A stretch of DNA of 64,000 nucleotides. Origin: Ischnura elegans (taxonomy: Eukaryota > Arthropoda > Insecta > Odonata > Coenagrionidae). The DNA lies in the NCBI RefSeq assembly GCF_921293095.1, contig NC_060254.1:64402069-64466068 (forward strand), read 5' to 3'. This document shows, piece by piece, positions 1-13,599 of this stretch; position 1 is the stretch's first letter; every line of letters starts with the position of its first letter. The notes beneath the pieces were generated by a model that was not told the DNA's origin, ran no database searches, and saw nothing but the letters and a program-made list of their open reading frames with translations. The position numbers were made by a program, and so were the translations under genes.

Positions 1-3000
1 TTGCTATGAAATGCCAAGTTTATTGCATGTTCTAGACTCGTTCAGACAAAAAGTAGAAAACAGGCATTCTGGAATATTTATTATCATAACACTTCATATA
101 ACTGACCCTAAAAAAGGCTTCTCTCATTAATGAGTACTGATTTATAAAGGTTGGAACCTTCTAATGATCCTAATCTTTCAAGATCTGACCTAGTCAAGTC
201 AATAGATCAAGTCCTTAATAGCACACTGATTTCATCTGCGTCGAATTTTTCTAAGGTGATCAGAGCTGCTCACTCAAAAACTATCGAGAAATTAGCGTCA
301 GAACAAATTTGAATCCCAAATGGTTATAACCTAAGGAGTAACGCAACCATTTATTTGCATTAATGGCTCCACGAATGTATTTATGAATGCCCGTATGTAA
401 GTCATACAAATCAGAGCCATCATTGTAATTGGGTGCTGCCATGGATGTATCACGCAAAGTCTAACACAGACGGACAAGGCAGTCCTTCAATACCACATTG
501 CATTCAACTGTCCCAGAAAGGGCGTCCGAGTGACTTGAGAATGGAGAAAAACTTGATGGGCACGTTGGAAGGGATGAGGGGGGAGGCGGCGGATTACAAG
601 GCAGGCCAAAGAGAGCGATGGAGGAGGTCACGTGGATCAGGGGTGCAAAGGGGTGAGGGCTCCCGGGGCTCTTTGAAAGATTGGCTGGGAGGGCGGTGGC
701 CTTCTTTGGAGGCTACCGACATCCAACCACCCCCTCTTTTCTTTCCCTTCTTTGGCCTCCATTTTTAAACAGCCGACGCTCTGCTCTTCAATAAGGAAAG
801 CTCCCATGGCTGCATAATAACAAGCATCCATCTTCCCTTCCTACCCTTTCCTCTTGTTCGGGACCAAAACCACCCTCTCTTGCCCAAAAAGCCGTCATGG
901 GCAAAGCACCTCCTGTCGGTGAAGGGCTTTGGGAAAGGATGAAGAGAAGCAAGGGGGTTGGATAGGGTAGGAAAAAAGGAAGAAAAATATCTTTTTCAAA
1001 AAAGTATGGGCAAAAATAAGGGGAAAAAATATTCTAAGGTTATCGATGGATTCTCTCAAAAAGTTTGTGCAGCTGCATATTGGAAATATTCAGGGAACAA
1101 TCGATGTTCTCGGGATGAAGCATTGCGAAGGAGATGTGTCGGAAAGAATAAGTTGGGAGGCATTCCGGGGAAGGGATAAAAAAATCTCAGAAAGATGACC
1201 GTATTCCGTCAAGTTCTGTTTCGATTCACGTGGCGGGCCTCTTTCCGGACAAGATCGGTTTTTCATTGCATATGCATTCAGCTATCTTTACCCTCAACGC
1301 TCCATTATAAAAACAATTGAGATTTATCAATCAGGTGAGTTAAATTGAAACGGACGGTTTGACCGTGCTCTTCATCTTATACCATGACATTATATTGGTC
1401 TTGATAAAACCAAGGTTTCGTTCTATTCTAAAGGTAATATCTATTACGAGTAACTGGGTATGTTGAAGCACACAAATGTGTCAACGAAGCATTCTGGGTT
1501 AAATTTGAAATATATTTGTAGATTTTCAGAATCAAAAGATATGGGTAAAGTAAATGGGAGAGAAAGCCGAAACCCATCTAAGCGATGAATCTAGATCACA
1601 AAATATCACGACCACTCACTTTATATTTCGTTAGGAAATAATGTTAAAAAAATAAGCGTTCTTTTTCATCTATATACAAGTTTTGGTGGCATATAAGAAG
1701 TTTAAATTTTTATTACAACTTCCTACAGAAGAATACGGGTTGATTATTCTAAATATCTGGTGGAATAGGAATATGTGGTAGAAAAAGTGTAAGCCTAAAT
1801 AGCGTTACTTATGAGAATTCCAAAATTACCCATTACCTCTCCATGTCTTTCAGGCAAAACATAATCCTATCAAGTCAGTCACAATATTGCAGCGGATATT
1901 GAAATGAAGGAAAAGGAATGCGAGCTAAAAGTTTAAATCAACCGTCTGAGTACCGTCGCTATTGTCAATAAAGAAATACTCTTCAAAATTAAAAGTAATG
2001 GCAGGCGAAAATACGGTGATCGTTACCGTTACCAGGGAGAACGATCGTGAAGAGAGATCATCAATCAAGTATCATTAGTAATGGCCACAGTATTATTAAT
2101 TATTCACATACTTTGAAGAATGAAATGGCATGATCATCACTTCTTGTATCCTGTACAAGGAAGGTAAAAATAGTATGGAACGATGCACATAATTACTGTC
2201 ATTCCGTTGTGAAACTCGAACTTTCACATATTACTAATAACGACCAAAGGTATACTAGGGAACAAATTCTAGTTAAATCAATTAAAAATAAGTGGGACTT
2301 CATTCAAAATTTGCAACTTGAGTAGATGAATAGTTAATGTGTAATTTAACACGTACCAATAACATCTCATAAAATACTATGTTCAGCAATCACGAAAAGT
2401 TTTGCATGCGGCATTTCCTGCTAAAGTAACACATATGGCAATTGTATAATCGAACAACAGTAGGAGGGAACTCTTTTTACCTCAAGAGACGCTTATGATG
2501 CACAGCAACAGTTCTCATTTAACTTTTAATAGTATAAATGTGATTAGTAATGGTTAATTATCAATGTAATAACAATTAAACTAAGGGCCAAAACCTTGAT
2601 GGAAGTCATATCTGCTGCTGTGCAGGAGGTAATTCGCTTTTACAGTGCATTACCTGTTATTGACAATTGCCAATTATTGCTATCACATTGGACTTCAACA
2701 TTTTCCTCCTGTAGCAGATACGGAAATAACCAGTGCGCCTAATTCGTATTCATCTGATGTAATGTATTTTTTAACTGTATTTGAGACAATTCCTGAAATA
2801 ATTTTCAATTAAATTTAATATAACATATTGATCGAAACTCTAAGAGAAAAAATTCTATCAATGTCTGGTTTGCAGAAGCTGGAATAGAAATTAAAACAAC
2901 GGTCTTAAACGAGATGAATGTGACACAGTTTCTATATTACTTTATCGCGCTTCACTGGAAAAGAAAATAAAAAAAATAGTCTGGCTCACCAGAACGCGAA

Positions 3001-6000
3001 AGACATTATCAGCGAACTTCAGCTTCGAACCACTATTCACACAAATGTGATTATTTTTATCGAGCTACCGAAAAGGCCGTCCTTGAAGGGGCATAATAAA
3101 ACGATGCGAGAAACTTCGATTGCGGCGTAAAAATGTGAATTTACTGCTCATGCCACATCACCACCAATGAATTTATTTTTTTCCGGTGAGATTCGTGTAA
3201 AGACGTTGGGAAATTCCAATATTTCCGCTCACGTTGCTTCATGAATGTCGGCAAATAGCGTTGCACACAGCGCGCCAAATGATCTCCTTTTGCGCTCAGC
3301 ACCCGTTCCTCTGATTTTTTGCGGTAAATTTTCCCACAATCTCGCGAGATGGCAATTGGGAAAATGCTCAAGTCCAAGGGGAAACGAGGACGAAGATATT
3401 GAGCAAGAAACAAGGTAAGCCTTCGATTTCGTACATTAAGATACTGGGTAGACACTCGGCATTGTTAGAAAAATTACAACCACGCTATATGAGTAGCTAT
3501 ATGAGACCAGAAACGACAAAAAATTATTCAAAAACTTAATATCCTTCCTATTTTTCAATATAGATTCCAAGGTAGCACATCATAAAAATAGCATTTTCAA
3601 TCCATAGGCGGAAATAAAGATGGCCGGTTAATAAATGCATAACGTTCAACTGCACTGTTAGTTGACGTTTCATTTAAGTACAGCGTTCATTTATTTTTCC
3701 CCTTCCTTCTGCCGAGAAAATGAACATACCTATCACAAATGTAAATTTTGCAATGGTAGAGCAAGCATGGAAAAATTTGAATAGTTAAATAATATTCCTG
3801 CAGCATTAAAAAATCCATACCTTGTCACAGAGTTTTCCTATCAATTAGGAGGATTTATTATAAATATTTAAGTTTAATGCAATAATGTATATGTAAAATT
3901 AAAAAATGCATACGCCACTCACGTTTAAATTTATTCTACTATGCAAGGCAATAGTATAATGGCTTTATTATTCGCTGAACATAGTTGTGAAAACTTGATG
4001 AACATAATCAACAAAGACGATTCTATTGCTGAATTCGAACATTTGAGTGATTTTGTACCAGTACTCGGAATATATTATTTTTATTTTCGGGAAGCATTGA
4101 TTTTTTTACTTTATTCTAGAAAAATCCCTCTTAAATATTTTATTAAATTTTATCTTTCGGATCTTTAAAATGTTCTACTCCAGGGGAGAGATGAAGAATA
4201 TCGTAACAGGGGTTCGGTATTTCAAATTTGGAATTTATGAGAGATAAGCAAGATTTTTATATGAGGCTCAGCCTATTTTCTCCTGAATATTTACAAAATG
4301 TTAACATTGAACCGATATTTTTAGGATAATGATGAATTAATTCAATGATAATTACTCTTTGTAGTCAAGTTTTTAAAAATAACCCTATATTATTTATAAA
4401 TGCATAACGTTCAACTGCAGTGTTAGTTAAAGTTTCACTTAAATGTAGTTTTCTCCATTTTTCCCCTTCCTTCGGTAGAGAAGAATGAACACAGAGCTGT
4501 CATAAATTCGAATTTTGCGACTTATGAATAACCATTCCATTTGCAATCTGTACTCTCCCTAATAAAAAATGCGACATGAAGCAAAGAGTACAAGTAAGTA
4601 AATTTGTCCTTTTGGGTCTCATTCGTACGCTTCAAGTATACGCTTACTTTGTACCAAAACTTGTAAGTATATTATATAATAACTGAGTATGATTTACCAA
4701 TCTTTTTCGCGGCCCCGCCATTTTTAATGCGTGGAAATGGAGGAAACTATACCAATACATAATAAAGAAAAAATATCAGAAAATACATGCAAAGGATTAG
4801 TATTTTGAGGAAATGGACATTTTTTCAATCCAAGATTCCAATCGATTGCATACTCTCTAGATTCGCCTATGATATTTACCGCTACCAAAGTATCATTAAA
4901 TTATGGTGGACAAAAATTATTCGATTTTATTAAATATCGGCAGTGGATTTTCTATAGTAAAAAATAGTACACTGAGTTTAGTTACAAGTATCAAATTTTG
5001 AAGACATTAAAATAAACAGAAAAATGAAAGAGACTAAATCATTTCTACCCACCTATTGTTTAGGTAACGTCTGTTTAGAATTATTTCGACTGCAATTATG
5101 TATTGGTATAGAAAAAACAGGACCAACAATCCGTTCGAATTTTAAATTTGGAAAACGATTAGTAAATTCTATCAAAAAACAATATAGTTTGATAATTGCT
5201 ACCAAACAAGCAAACATTTTCGTAAAATTAATCATCACTTCGACGGAAGTTATCAAACTCTGAAGCGTATCGAATTTATGGATTTATTTTTCCCTAACGC
5301 CTTTGGTACAATTGATAATATAATGACGTCGTAATTTTGATCAAATTAGCAAAACAATGTAGCTGGCGAGCAATATATAGTTTATTTTGGTAGTTGGACG
5401 TCCAATTTCAACGACAACCGCGATTATTTAGGAGTCTAGGTACTACTTAATATGATAGTGTGAAATTGTTGCTCAAAAATCTTAGAAAAAATGTCTATAT
5501 GAATGACCAATAAAATAGAATCATGACTGATTTAGTTCGCTACTGTTAGTGCGGCAAATATAAGTACTGAAAATAATGGAATTATAATAGTGTAGTTTTA
5601 TACTTGCCAAATCTGCAAATTTTTAGCTTCTATGTGAGTACAGTAATGTTTAATTTTTAGATTATATGCCGCAGCTTAAACATCAGCAAATTAAGAGCAA
5701 TACCAAAAATAATCAATTTCATGAAATATGGGTGGTGGATCTTCGATAATTAAGAAATTGTGGAAAAAAACAGTAAGGAGTCGAATTATCCAAAATGGCA
5801 CGTTCACTCGCTTAAACGCAAACCAATTCTCCACGCCATAGAGTTTATATCACTATTGGAGGCTCCACTAAGGAGCAATTGTGGCATTTCTGTGAAACCG
5901 GTCTCGGCGCATCAATTTCGAACTCTTTCGAACTTTAGTCACTAGTGGCGCAAGAATCTGTAGCTGTCAATGCTATTGGCTTTGATTTCCCTTCAGAACT

Positions 6001-6720
6001 CCTTCAGAAACATACACTGTGTACAAGGATTTTTTTTGATCATACGGAATGAGATAATGTTTCCAAATTTTTCTCTTCGATTCATTTAATTTCCTTGTCG
6101 CAACACGACGCATTTTTAACGTACACAAGTACTTGGATTCCTTTCATGTTTAATAACGGGCTTGTGAACCCTTACTATTCAAGCCTATTTTTCTAATCGT
6201 TGGAAAAGAAACATTAAAAACTAGATAGAACGAGACAGGAATGAAGCGGGGTCTTCTCCGGAGTTGGGTACGGTAAAATATCTTTTCACTCAGCGAGCGG
6301 TCACTCACCCAACTATAGACTCCAGAGAAGCGTCATGTTGGTAAATTTTGTTTTTTTTTCCGTCAAGAGAATGATCAAATATAATAATCGATGAATATAG
6401 CTATTCCAGTTGTTTTTTCCTACTCCACAGTGTTTTCAAAGTTTAACTACTAACGAAATCCGCTTCGAGAACTAGGCATGAATGGTAAAAATCAGTCCAC
6501 AATCACATACTGCAACATAAAAGAAATGATCAAAAATGTAGCGTCACGAAAATGAAATAATTCACAGGAAGCTTCCGTGTGAAAAAAATGGGAAAAGATC
6601 AGACGTCGCGTCCCAAGTGTACAGAAATTTGTTCACAAGAAATATATATAATGTCCTCACATAGAATTAAAATTTTCCGGGAAAATCGTTAAGCAGGTTT
6701 CTGCAAAAGAAAAACTAGAC
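1..6720. other. downstream flank, no supported gene
   Basis: The segment is mostly AT-rich non-coding DNA. From 540 to 700 it is G-rich on the given strand, with a four-run G pattern at 640-668; from 715 to 760 it is C/T-rich. A duplication pair lies at 3628-4524. Short ORFs, the longest 121 codons just beyond this segment, show no recognisable domain. Confidence 0.6.
3628..4524. repeat. direct duplication pair, 766 bp apart
   Basis: Positions about 3628-3760 and 4390-4524 share AAATGCATAACGTTCAACTG and TTTTTCCCCTTCCTTC, with substitutions between. The ORF at 3941-4168 lies between the copies and has no recognisable product. Confidence 0.7.
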
Positions 6721-6724
6721 GGAA

Positions 6725-6815
6725 ATTATGAAAAAAATTACCACACATGGGAATCGAGCATGGAACTTCAGATTGGTATTTCAGCTCCGTACCACTGGAC
6801 CACATTAACAATTCC
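6725..6815 (-). repeat. tRNA-like SINE head
   Basis: On the minus strand an A-box-like TGGTCCAGTGG (6792-6802) is followed about 32 bases later by a B-box-like GCTCGATTCC (about 6750-6760). This spacing and order match a polymerase III internal promoter. The T-arm does not pair well, so this is not a functional tRNA; a tRNA-derived SINE fragment is the better reading. Confidence 0.45.
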
Positions 6816-7079
6816 TTGATTATCGTTTAGATGTGAGAATATTTCACTTATAAATGTTTAACTGCCTTTATTAACTATTAGATATAAAATCGAGCTAAAT
6901 ATTAGTTAATTAGGCTCCAGTTTGAGCAATAAACGATAAAATTCAACGCGTAGCGTATCTCATGCGGGCTAATACGTTTCCTAGCGACTGGAGCGCCGCT
7001 ATTTATTGCGACAGGTGGGAATCAATGGAACGATGTGAGTGGAGAATCCTGTGTCGAGTATTTAGCTCAACTCGCAACG

Positions 7080-7740
7080 ATTCGTCCCTCAACACTTTCA
7101 CACTCACGCAATCATTTTTATCTGCACTACTCTTTTTTCAGCAATCCCTCTCCTCTCATGACCGCCATTTGATTCCCTCCTCCACCGTTTTTTTATTATC
7201 ATCCTCACCTCAATCCTACCCCGCTCCGTTCGCCCGTGTCTATCCGAAAACTTCCCTTCAATCTCGAATCACATATCACATACCTCATCCGGGACACACA
7301 CTTCCCAGCATGATGGGAAAGAGCTGATCATTTTTACTCGCCAAGACTCTCGAGTCAGTGTGTGCTCTCTAAAAAAAAAACTCACGGATATCTCCAGTTT
7401 CTTTTTCTTTTTTTTTCTGAATGGTTTGCAGGCACGATTTCGCCCTTTCAGCACTCTTACCGGCGGATATCTATCTAACCGCTTCGCCCGCTTCCATTAC
7501 TTCCTCCTCTCCCGTCCTCGCTCGAAAGGAGAGAGAGAGTGAGGAAAAAAAGAGATATACACATTCCCCATGTACACTCTTTCTCATCCTCCGATGTTCC
7601 ACATCCCTCGGTGTTATCGCTTCCGCCAAATGCCCTCTCAGTTTACTTATTCAGCGTGATCGCCCCCTTTTTTTCACCCCTGAAGTCCCTATACATCGAA
7701 CATACACACACACACTCTCTCTCTCTCCATGGCCTCATAA
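7080..7740 (+). other. pyrimidine-rich tract
   Basis: The given strand is strongly C/T-biased with few purine-rich stops, which explains several overlapping ORFs, including one of 163 codons running to 8030. The three frames are open for compositional reasons and none shows a domain. Confidence 0.5.
7702..7727. repeat. CA/CT microsatellite
   Basis: A run of about five CA units passes directly into about five CT units. It sits in a pyrimidine-rich stretch (7080-7740). Confidence 0.9.
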
Positions 7741-8144
7741 AAGCTGACGGAAAAAGCCTAAACAACCTGTCCCACTTCTTCACACGCTTCGTGATCAATC
7801 GTTTCCACGTATCAAATCACAAATTCCCATTAATGGCCAACGCCGTGACGCTACCATGGCGTGCCCGTTCCATCGATGTGTTTCTTGGTAATGCGTTTTT
7901 TTATTTCGCTTACGAGCATCTACAAACCCCTGTAAAGACGGCCATCGGTTTGTGCTTAGGCATGAATAATGGCGTCGTCGTAAAAGTGGTGACAAGCATT
8001 TATGCCGCGGATCTATATGGCAACTTTTGATGTTTCAAAGAAACTAGAACTCGCGCTTATGGTTTCCGCCGCGAGCATTACATCTGCAATGCCCTTGTGC
8101 TACTTGAAACATTGGACAATGTCGTAGGTAACATGAAATGCGAA

Positions 8145-8436
8145 GGAAACTGGCGCAAAATCATTCAATATTCCGTCATTATTAGTTCCAAGCCATGTTT
8201 TTATCCGAAAAATCAAGGAAGTTATCACTCATTCTGGACGACAGTATATTGCGCTGTGAACTTTGCTTTAACAACAATAATGGGTATCCTATTTTTACTA
8301 CATAAAATGGTAATTTGGTAACTTTGGCATAATAATGTAACGTCCAGAATGAGTGATAACTTCCTTGATTTTTCGGATAAAAATATGGCTGGGAAATAAA
8401 AATGACGGAATATTGTATGATTTTGCGCCCGTTTCC
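8145..8436. mobile_element. MITE-like element with about 96-bp inverted arms
   Basis: Positions 8145-8240 and 8341-8436 are inverted copies with roughly 90% agreement, separated by about 100 bp. The outer ends read GGAAAC(T/G)GGCGC, and the inner ends read ATTCTGGACG. There is no coding capacity. I could not identify a clear target-site duplication, so the superfamily is open. The short ORFs covering both arms encode related peptides on opposite strands only because of the inverted repeat. Confidence 0.65.
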
Positions 8437-9419
8437 ACAGGGCATATATACAAGAGAGGAAAGCCTAGTGTTCCCTCTTTGTCCCTGCTGCTGGTATACA
8501 TCAGACTAGTTAAATGTAGGTGAATAAACATAAAACCCACACATATTGGCCATGATTAAACTAAGGACTAACACACTATCATTAACACAAAAACGACACT
8601 GAAGTTTCCATATTTTACTTTCTCTATTTTCCGTATAAATGCGACACTAAATTTCACTACGTATCTCATTATTGGTCATTCAAGCAGTGAAATTCACTAT
8701 CATAATTATTGTTTATGTCATTTTTTCATTCAAAATAATAGTATGAATGAGATAACACAATAAATAACTAGGAACATAAAGGTTGTAGTGTGCCACTGAA
8801 TAGTCATGGAAACACGGTTTTAGTTAACCCCCTTCTAATGAACCTCCTCCCAAAGTGTCCCTCTCTACACGATTCTACTCTCTCTCTCGAAGAAAAGGCG
8901 CAAGAAGCGCTCGAATCCGCCAGCGAATCACACGCGAACACGGGGAAAGCGCAAACCCTGCGTTTTGACATCAGGAATAATGGATAGTGATGCTGGGGAA
9001 GATGAGAAGGAGTGAAGGCGATATGGGTGGGTATGAAAGTTGATTTCATCGCTATCTCCCTCGCACATAAATATTTTATTTTAACCAAGTAAGGTTCACC
9101 AAGGCCTTTGTTCTTCTTGCAGTATAATTTCGGCTTGCATTTTTGCGCGCTTGCTCGATTATGATGACAAAATATAGTAAAACCAGAGGATTTTAATTTT
9201 TTTGTTTAAATTTCCATTTTTCTCTACTCATTAACTTAATTTCTATGAGAAAAATATGTTTTAAATGGTTTGATAAGTGACGCTAGATTCTTGTAGACCT
9301 TTTTACGATGAAAGTTGTCGGAGGAAACCAGTATTAGCCAAGTCCGAAATTTAGTGCATCAAAATTTATATTTTTCAATTTCACAACCAGTTAATGGTAA
9401 AAATTGAATGAATACTAAT

Positions 9420-9669
9420 AAAAACACGCTTTTTAAAAATGAAAAACTATGAAAGAAAGTAAAATATTAGTTTTTTCCAATCGTAAAATTGAGCACGCCA
9501 GCCGATAAGGTTGAGAAACTTAAATATAACCCACCAATCCTTACCTCTCAGACTCCTCTCCATTAATTGCTAACCAACTTAATCTGCACCTATGCTCTAT
9601 CCTTCCAGTGATGAGAAGCTATTTTTTTTTAATCCTGGTGCATTAGATATTCAGAAAAAGCGTGTTTTT
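9420..9669. repeat. short inverted-repeat pair, possible small MITE
   Basis: AAAAACACGCTTTTT at 9420-9434 is repeated inverted at 9656-9669, enclosing about 220 bp of AT-rich, non-coding DNA. TA-rich flanks are compatible with a TA target, but the arms are short and low in complexity. Confidence 0.3.
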
Positions 9670-10453
9670 ATATGTATCTCTTTTTGAACGAAGCCCCAAT
9701 TTTAGGTAATTTTTTTCTTACGAGCGTCATGTCGTGTTATGGATTATTTCAGCCACAATTCCAATGATGAGCTCCTCATCAATAAGACGTCTTTTTATTG
9801 CATGTTGCCCCATTTACCAATCGCGGTAAAATGCGTCCTTCATATTCCTCCATTGTCCTGAGAAATGCACCCTGCTCTGACGAATAACGAAATTTTCTAT
9901 GGTGTTTACGAAAGTTCCTCGCTAAACACAACTTTCAGCTCGGAGCAACATATTTATGACGTTGATTCCATTAAATCATGTTAAATAGGTCTTAAAGAAA
10001 TGGTAAGCCTAATAAATCAATCTAAAATGCATCAACGATACCTTAAAGCTTCGTCGGTGAGTAGTCAAGATATTAAATTGCCATCAATCTTTTTACTTTC
10101 AGCTACATAATTAATCCAATATTCCTTTCATAATATAATCATATAAATCTTTTTATAGATGCCACTATCTAGCGTTTTAGTCGTGGAGGAAAAGTATTGA
10201 AATACTGCTTATATTTTCGTACTGAATTACATTTTGAAATTTTGCAACTTTGGATCCATTGCATTTTCCCCGGAAGAATATGAGAACGAAATTTAATGTT
10301 TCCTCTAATCAGAGACTTTCTAATTAATTTGCAAGCTAGTGCATGGGATATTTTCCAATCATCGTAGTTATTGGCTACATTATACAAATGGTGTTGTCTT
10401 ATTAATTGAAAAATATTTTTATATGGATTAAACAAAATTCAGGAGGTACTTAC

Positions 10454-10613
10454 CCTTCAACGTAGGACTCCAGGGCTGGTCTCAATTGGTGGATTTCTCC
10501 GCCGAGAACCCAGAGGCTTCGAGGGATAGGCCTCACAGCTGTCACACAGAACCGTTGAAATAAGGTCCAATGCTTCAGGGTGAACACGATGAGCGGGAAC
10601 TGTGGAGATGGGG
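10454..10613 (-). other. possible unassigned exon
   Basis: A GC-richer island has a strong minus-strand donor GAAGG|GTAAGT at 10453 and acceptor-like TTCTTCAACAG at 10614. In the phase left by the dpr exon at 30487 the segment is open throughout, encoding about 53 residues, including QFPLIVFTLKHWTLF near its start. I recognise no domain. It lies about 6 kb beyond the dpr stop, so it could be an alternative dpr 3' exon, an exon of another gene, or chance. A second acceptor-like CTCCACAG within it would give a different frame ending at a stop. Confidence 0.22.
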
Positions 10614-11633
10614 CTGTTGAAGAAGACCTGCACGTTCTTCAGCCTTCAATTAAATGCCTCCAACTCGCACCACAAAAAACTTTTTTCAGGGACGTCTTCT
10701 TACCATTCCCATTCGTTGGATAACTTGTGCACACTTGCAACAAAGTAAAGGTTATATTGTTCAACATTATTTATCAAATCCACTTTTTGTGTCAGTTGAC
10801 ATTTCTCTTTGAACTATCTTCCACAATTAGTTCTTATATCCCTCCTTTTCCATTTGATTCTACCATCGAAAGGAGAGATTTTAGAAGGGTGCGGAAGAAA
10901 AAGAGAAAAAGTCTTAGGAAAGGATGACCAATCGATGGAAAGTTCATTCTTCTGCCTGCACATTCTTTTTTTTGCGGTATTTTTCTCACTTGAGTGCATT
11001 TAGTGTACGTAGAAGTTTAGAGAGCGTGTTAGTCGGTCGGTGCGAGCCCGCTTGTGAGCCTAATTTTCTTCTTGCGTCTTTGAAACAAAACTTTTGAAAA
11101 GAAAAGCCCTTCTTAAGAGGTAACTTGAGTGATTTGGTTCGAAAAAAAAAATTGAAAAAAAGGGGAAAAAATAATAACATAATCCCTTGCGGTTGAAAGA
11201 CTGGACAAACGAAACCTTTTAAGCTAATGGAAAATAAAAGTTTGGATGCAAGATAAAAGAAAACGCACTTAGGAGATCTCTGACGCCTTTATTTTGTAGA
11301 ATAAAGGGAGATAAATACTAATCGTTGTTTTGGTGGAGAACAGCGCAACGCAAGTAGGTGTTTGATCGGGACTCCAATTAGAATAAAAAATAGGACACTT
11401 TAAATTATTGCTCTATTCTTTGTAAGTAGGCATAAAATGACAATATTTTCGAGGCAGTCGAAATGAACGGAAATATCAACAAATTGAGATTAATATCTTT
11501 TGAACCTAGTAATCATCCGCTATGCTTGCTCATCATAATTCCTTCAAGTATTTGTTGATCCTTAAAATTTTTTAATCAACTCTATCAAGGAAATATCACA
11601 CTTAAAGGTGAAAAACTTGGAAATGCATATTAA

Positions 11634-12200
11634 CCCTTAACCAGTGACGTGCGGTCTGGGAGACCGCAATAAATCAAAAATTCATAAAATATTGCAATGC
11701 CATTTTTATTGTTTTGTTTAATTTTTCTTTGAATGCTTAACTATTTTAAAATTTATATTAAAATTTTTACACTCCCAATACGAACCAACTTGTCATAAAA
11801 AATTGTGATTTGAAGCAGGATAAAAAAACTGATGCCAAAAACACTTGAGTTATAATTATTATATTTATGTATGTATCAATATTACGCCAGATTCAAAAAA
11901 GGCATTAAATGCTAAAGTTGGAAGGCTGAGTAGTAAGTAGCCATGAAATTTATCACGCTTATTCCTTTTCTTGATGCATTCTTAGTAATTGACGTGCGGT
12001 CTCACAGACCGCTAATCGAGTTCAATTGCAAATTTACAGAAATTAATAAAAGGACCGTTAAATTTTAAGAGTGGGATGTCCTTGTTATAAAAAAATATAA
12101 AGCTAACGAGAATTATAGATATTTTGAGATCTTAATTTTGAAAATATTCATAATTTTAGAAACGCAGCGGTCTCTCAGACCGCATGTCACCGGTTAAGGG
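11634..12200. mobile_element. non-autonomous piggyBac-like element (TTAA insertion)
   Basis: The element is flanked by exact TTAA target duplications at 11630-11633 and 12201-12204. Its ends are inverted repeats starting CCCTTAACC(A/G)GTGAC, and CCC...GGG ends at TTAA are the hallmark of the piggyBac superfamily. Each end carries a palindrome of the form GCGGTCT-nnn-AGACCGC (11651-11667 and 12167-12183), and a third copy preceded by the same TGACGT lies inside at 11996-12012. At 567 bp with no long ORF, it must depend on a transposase made elsewhere. Confidence 0.88.
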
Positions 12201-13599
12201 TTAAAAATTCCATCGGTTTGAATTTTATTTCCTTTGATTTCTAGAATTAAGAAAGCTCCTTCAACAAACTGACATAATAGCCAACTTTTGTAGCGTTCCA
12301 ACCATTTAAATTTTCAAGGGCTAGCAAAATAAATGGTTACTGACAAAAAATGAAAACAATATAGCACTATAGGTAATTCATCAGTTGCATTAGCCATTTT
12401 GCAACATATTGCTCCATTTTACTTTGCTTCATTTTGGTTCTTTAGAGTGATAACAATGGCCACGTTTTAGGATATTAATGCCCAATAATTGATCATTCTT
12501 TTATTTTAAGCGCTCTTTTCGAAACTCAAATACTCATGTAAATTAGTATTTTGAAAAAACTTTGTATATACCTATGGAATTTTCATGCTTGTTTTCCGGA
12601 TATATGGGTGAACCGAATTTCAATTCGCAAAGATTTTACGAAAACCAGAGGATAAACTAATTTTTCCCACCAAAGTATTACCTTTTCAATTTTTAATTTA
12701 GGTCAACTGAAGAATTATACCGGAATTAATGCGTATTGGCGGTTTTAATCCTTGAATTCACCCTGAAAATCAAATAGATATCAATAACGTAGACCACTCA
12801 ATGTCTCTTATATTTAACTAAGAGGAAGTTAAATCGAAATATATTCATTTTGAATCCCTCGTGTGACTCTCCGCTTTCTGAGTGAAATACCTTGTCACGA
12901 CTCTAATTCATTCTCTTCGACAATCAATGTTTTGAACCAGCGAATGGTTAGGTATGAGGAACTTGCGTCGCTCTGTATCTACTACGGGAGATGATCCTCG
13001 TTCCAATCCAGATATTTTAAGTCCCAGGTGGCAATCCTTCCATATATTCTCCCAGGACAATAAGGCGTCGGTCTTGCTTTGCTGTTCAGGTGAAAGGGGG
13101 TTTGCGATGAAGGCTTGCGTCTAAAGGGACCAAAGGGTTGACTTGTTGTGCTAACTGAGTGAGGTTGAAACTCTTCCCGTACCGTCTGTACGTACCATCC
13201 CCCACCTACCTTTGTCTCTCTCTCTTTACAGCTCCTATCCCTCCAAGCCCATATCTCTAAAACCACATCCAGTCCCCCGTTTCTAATATGCATGCGCAAA
13301 ACCCCTTAAGGGTTTTGACTAGGGAGGGGTGTTGCCCAAGGAACCACCGCAACGCTAACCCCTTGACAACTACTCTCCCAAAACGGCACTTCTCAGAACA
13401 TAGTCCCTTTCAACTCCCCAACCCACCTCTTTATCTCTCTATCACTCACTCCTCTTCATCTGCATGTCTCGACATCTCTAAAGCATGGTCTTCCTACCCT
13501 ATCCCATACACGTACACCCAAAACCGAACTCACTTTCAGACGAAACACATTCTCTCCCCTTCCAATTCATCTCCATCCATTCTCTTATCCCACGCTGGA

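Noticed and set aside
6725..6815. Genuine tRNA gene
   Set aside because: A and B boxes are present but the T-arm and acceptor stem do not pair; a SINE head is more likely.
7539..8030. 163-codon plus-strand ORF
   Set aside because: It starts in a pyrimidine-rich tract with a microsatellite and overlaps other open frames; no domain was seen.
8097..8540. Opposed ORFs sharing a KIIQYSVI stretch
   Set aside because: They are explained by the inverted arms of the MITE-like element.
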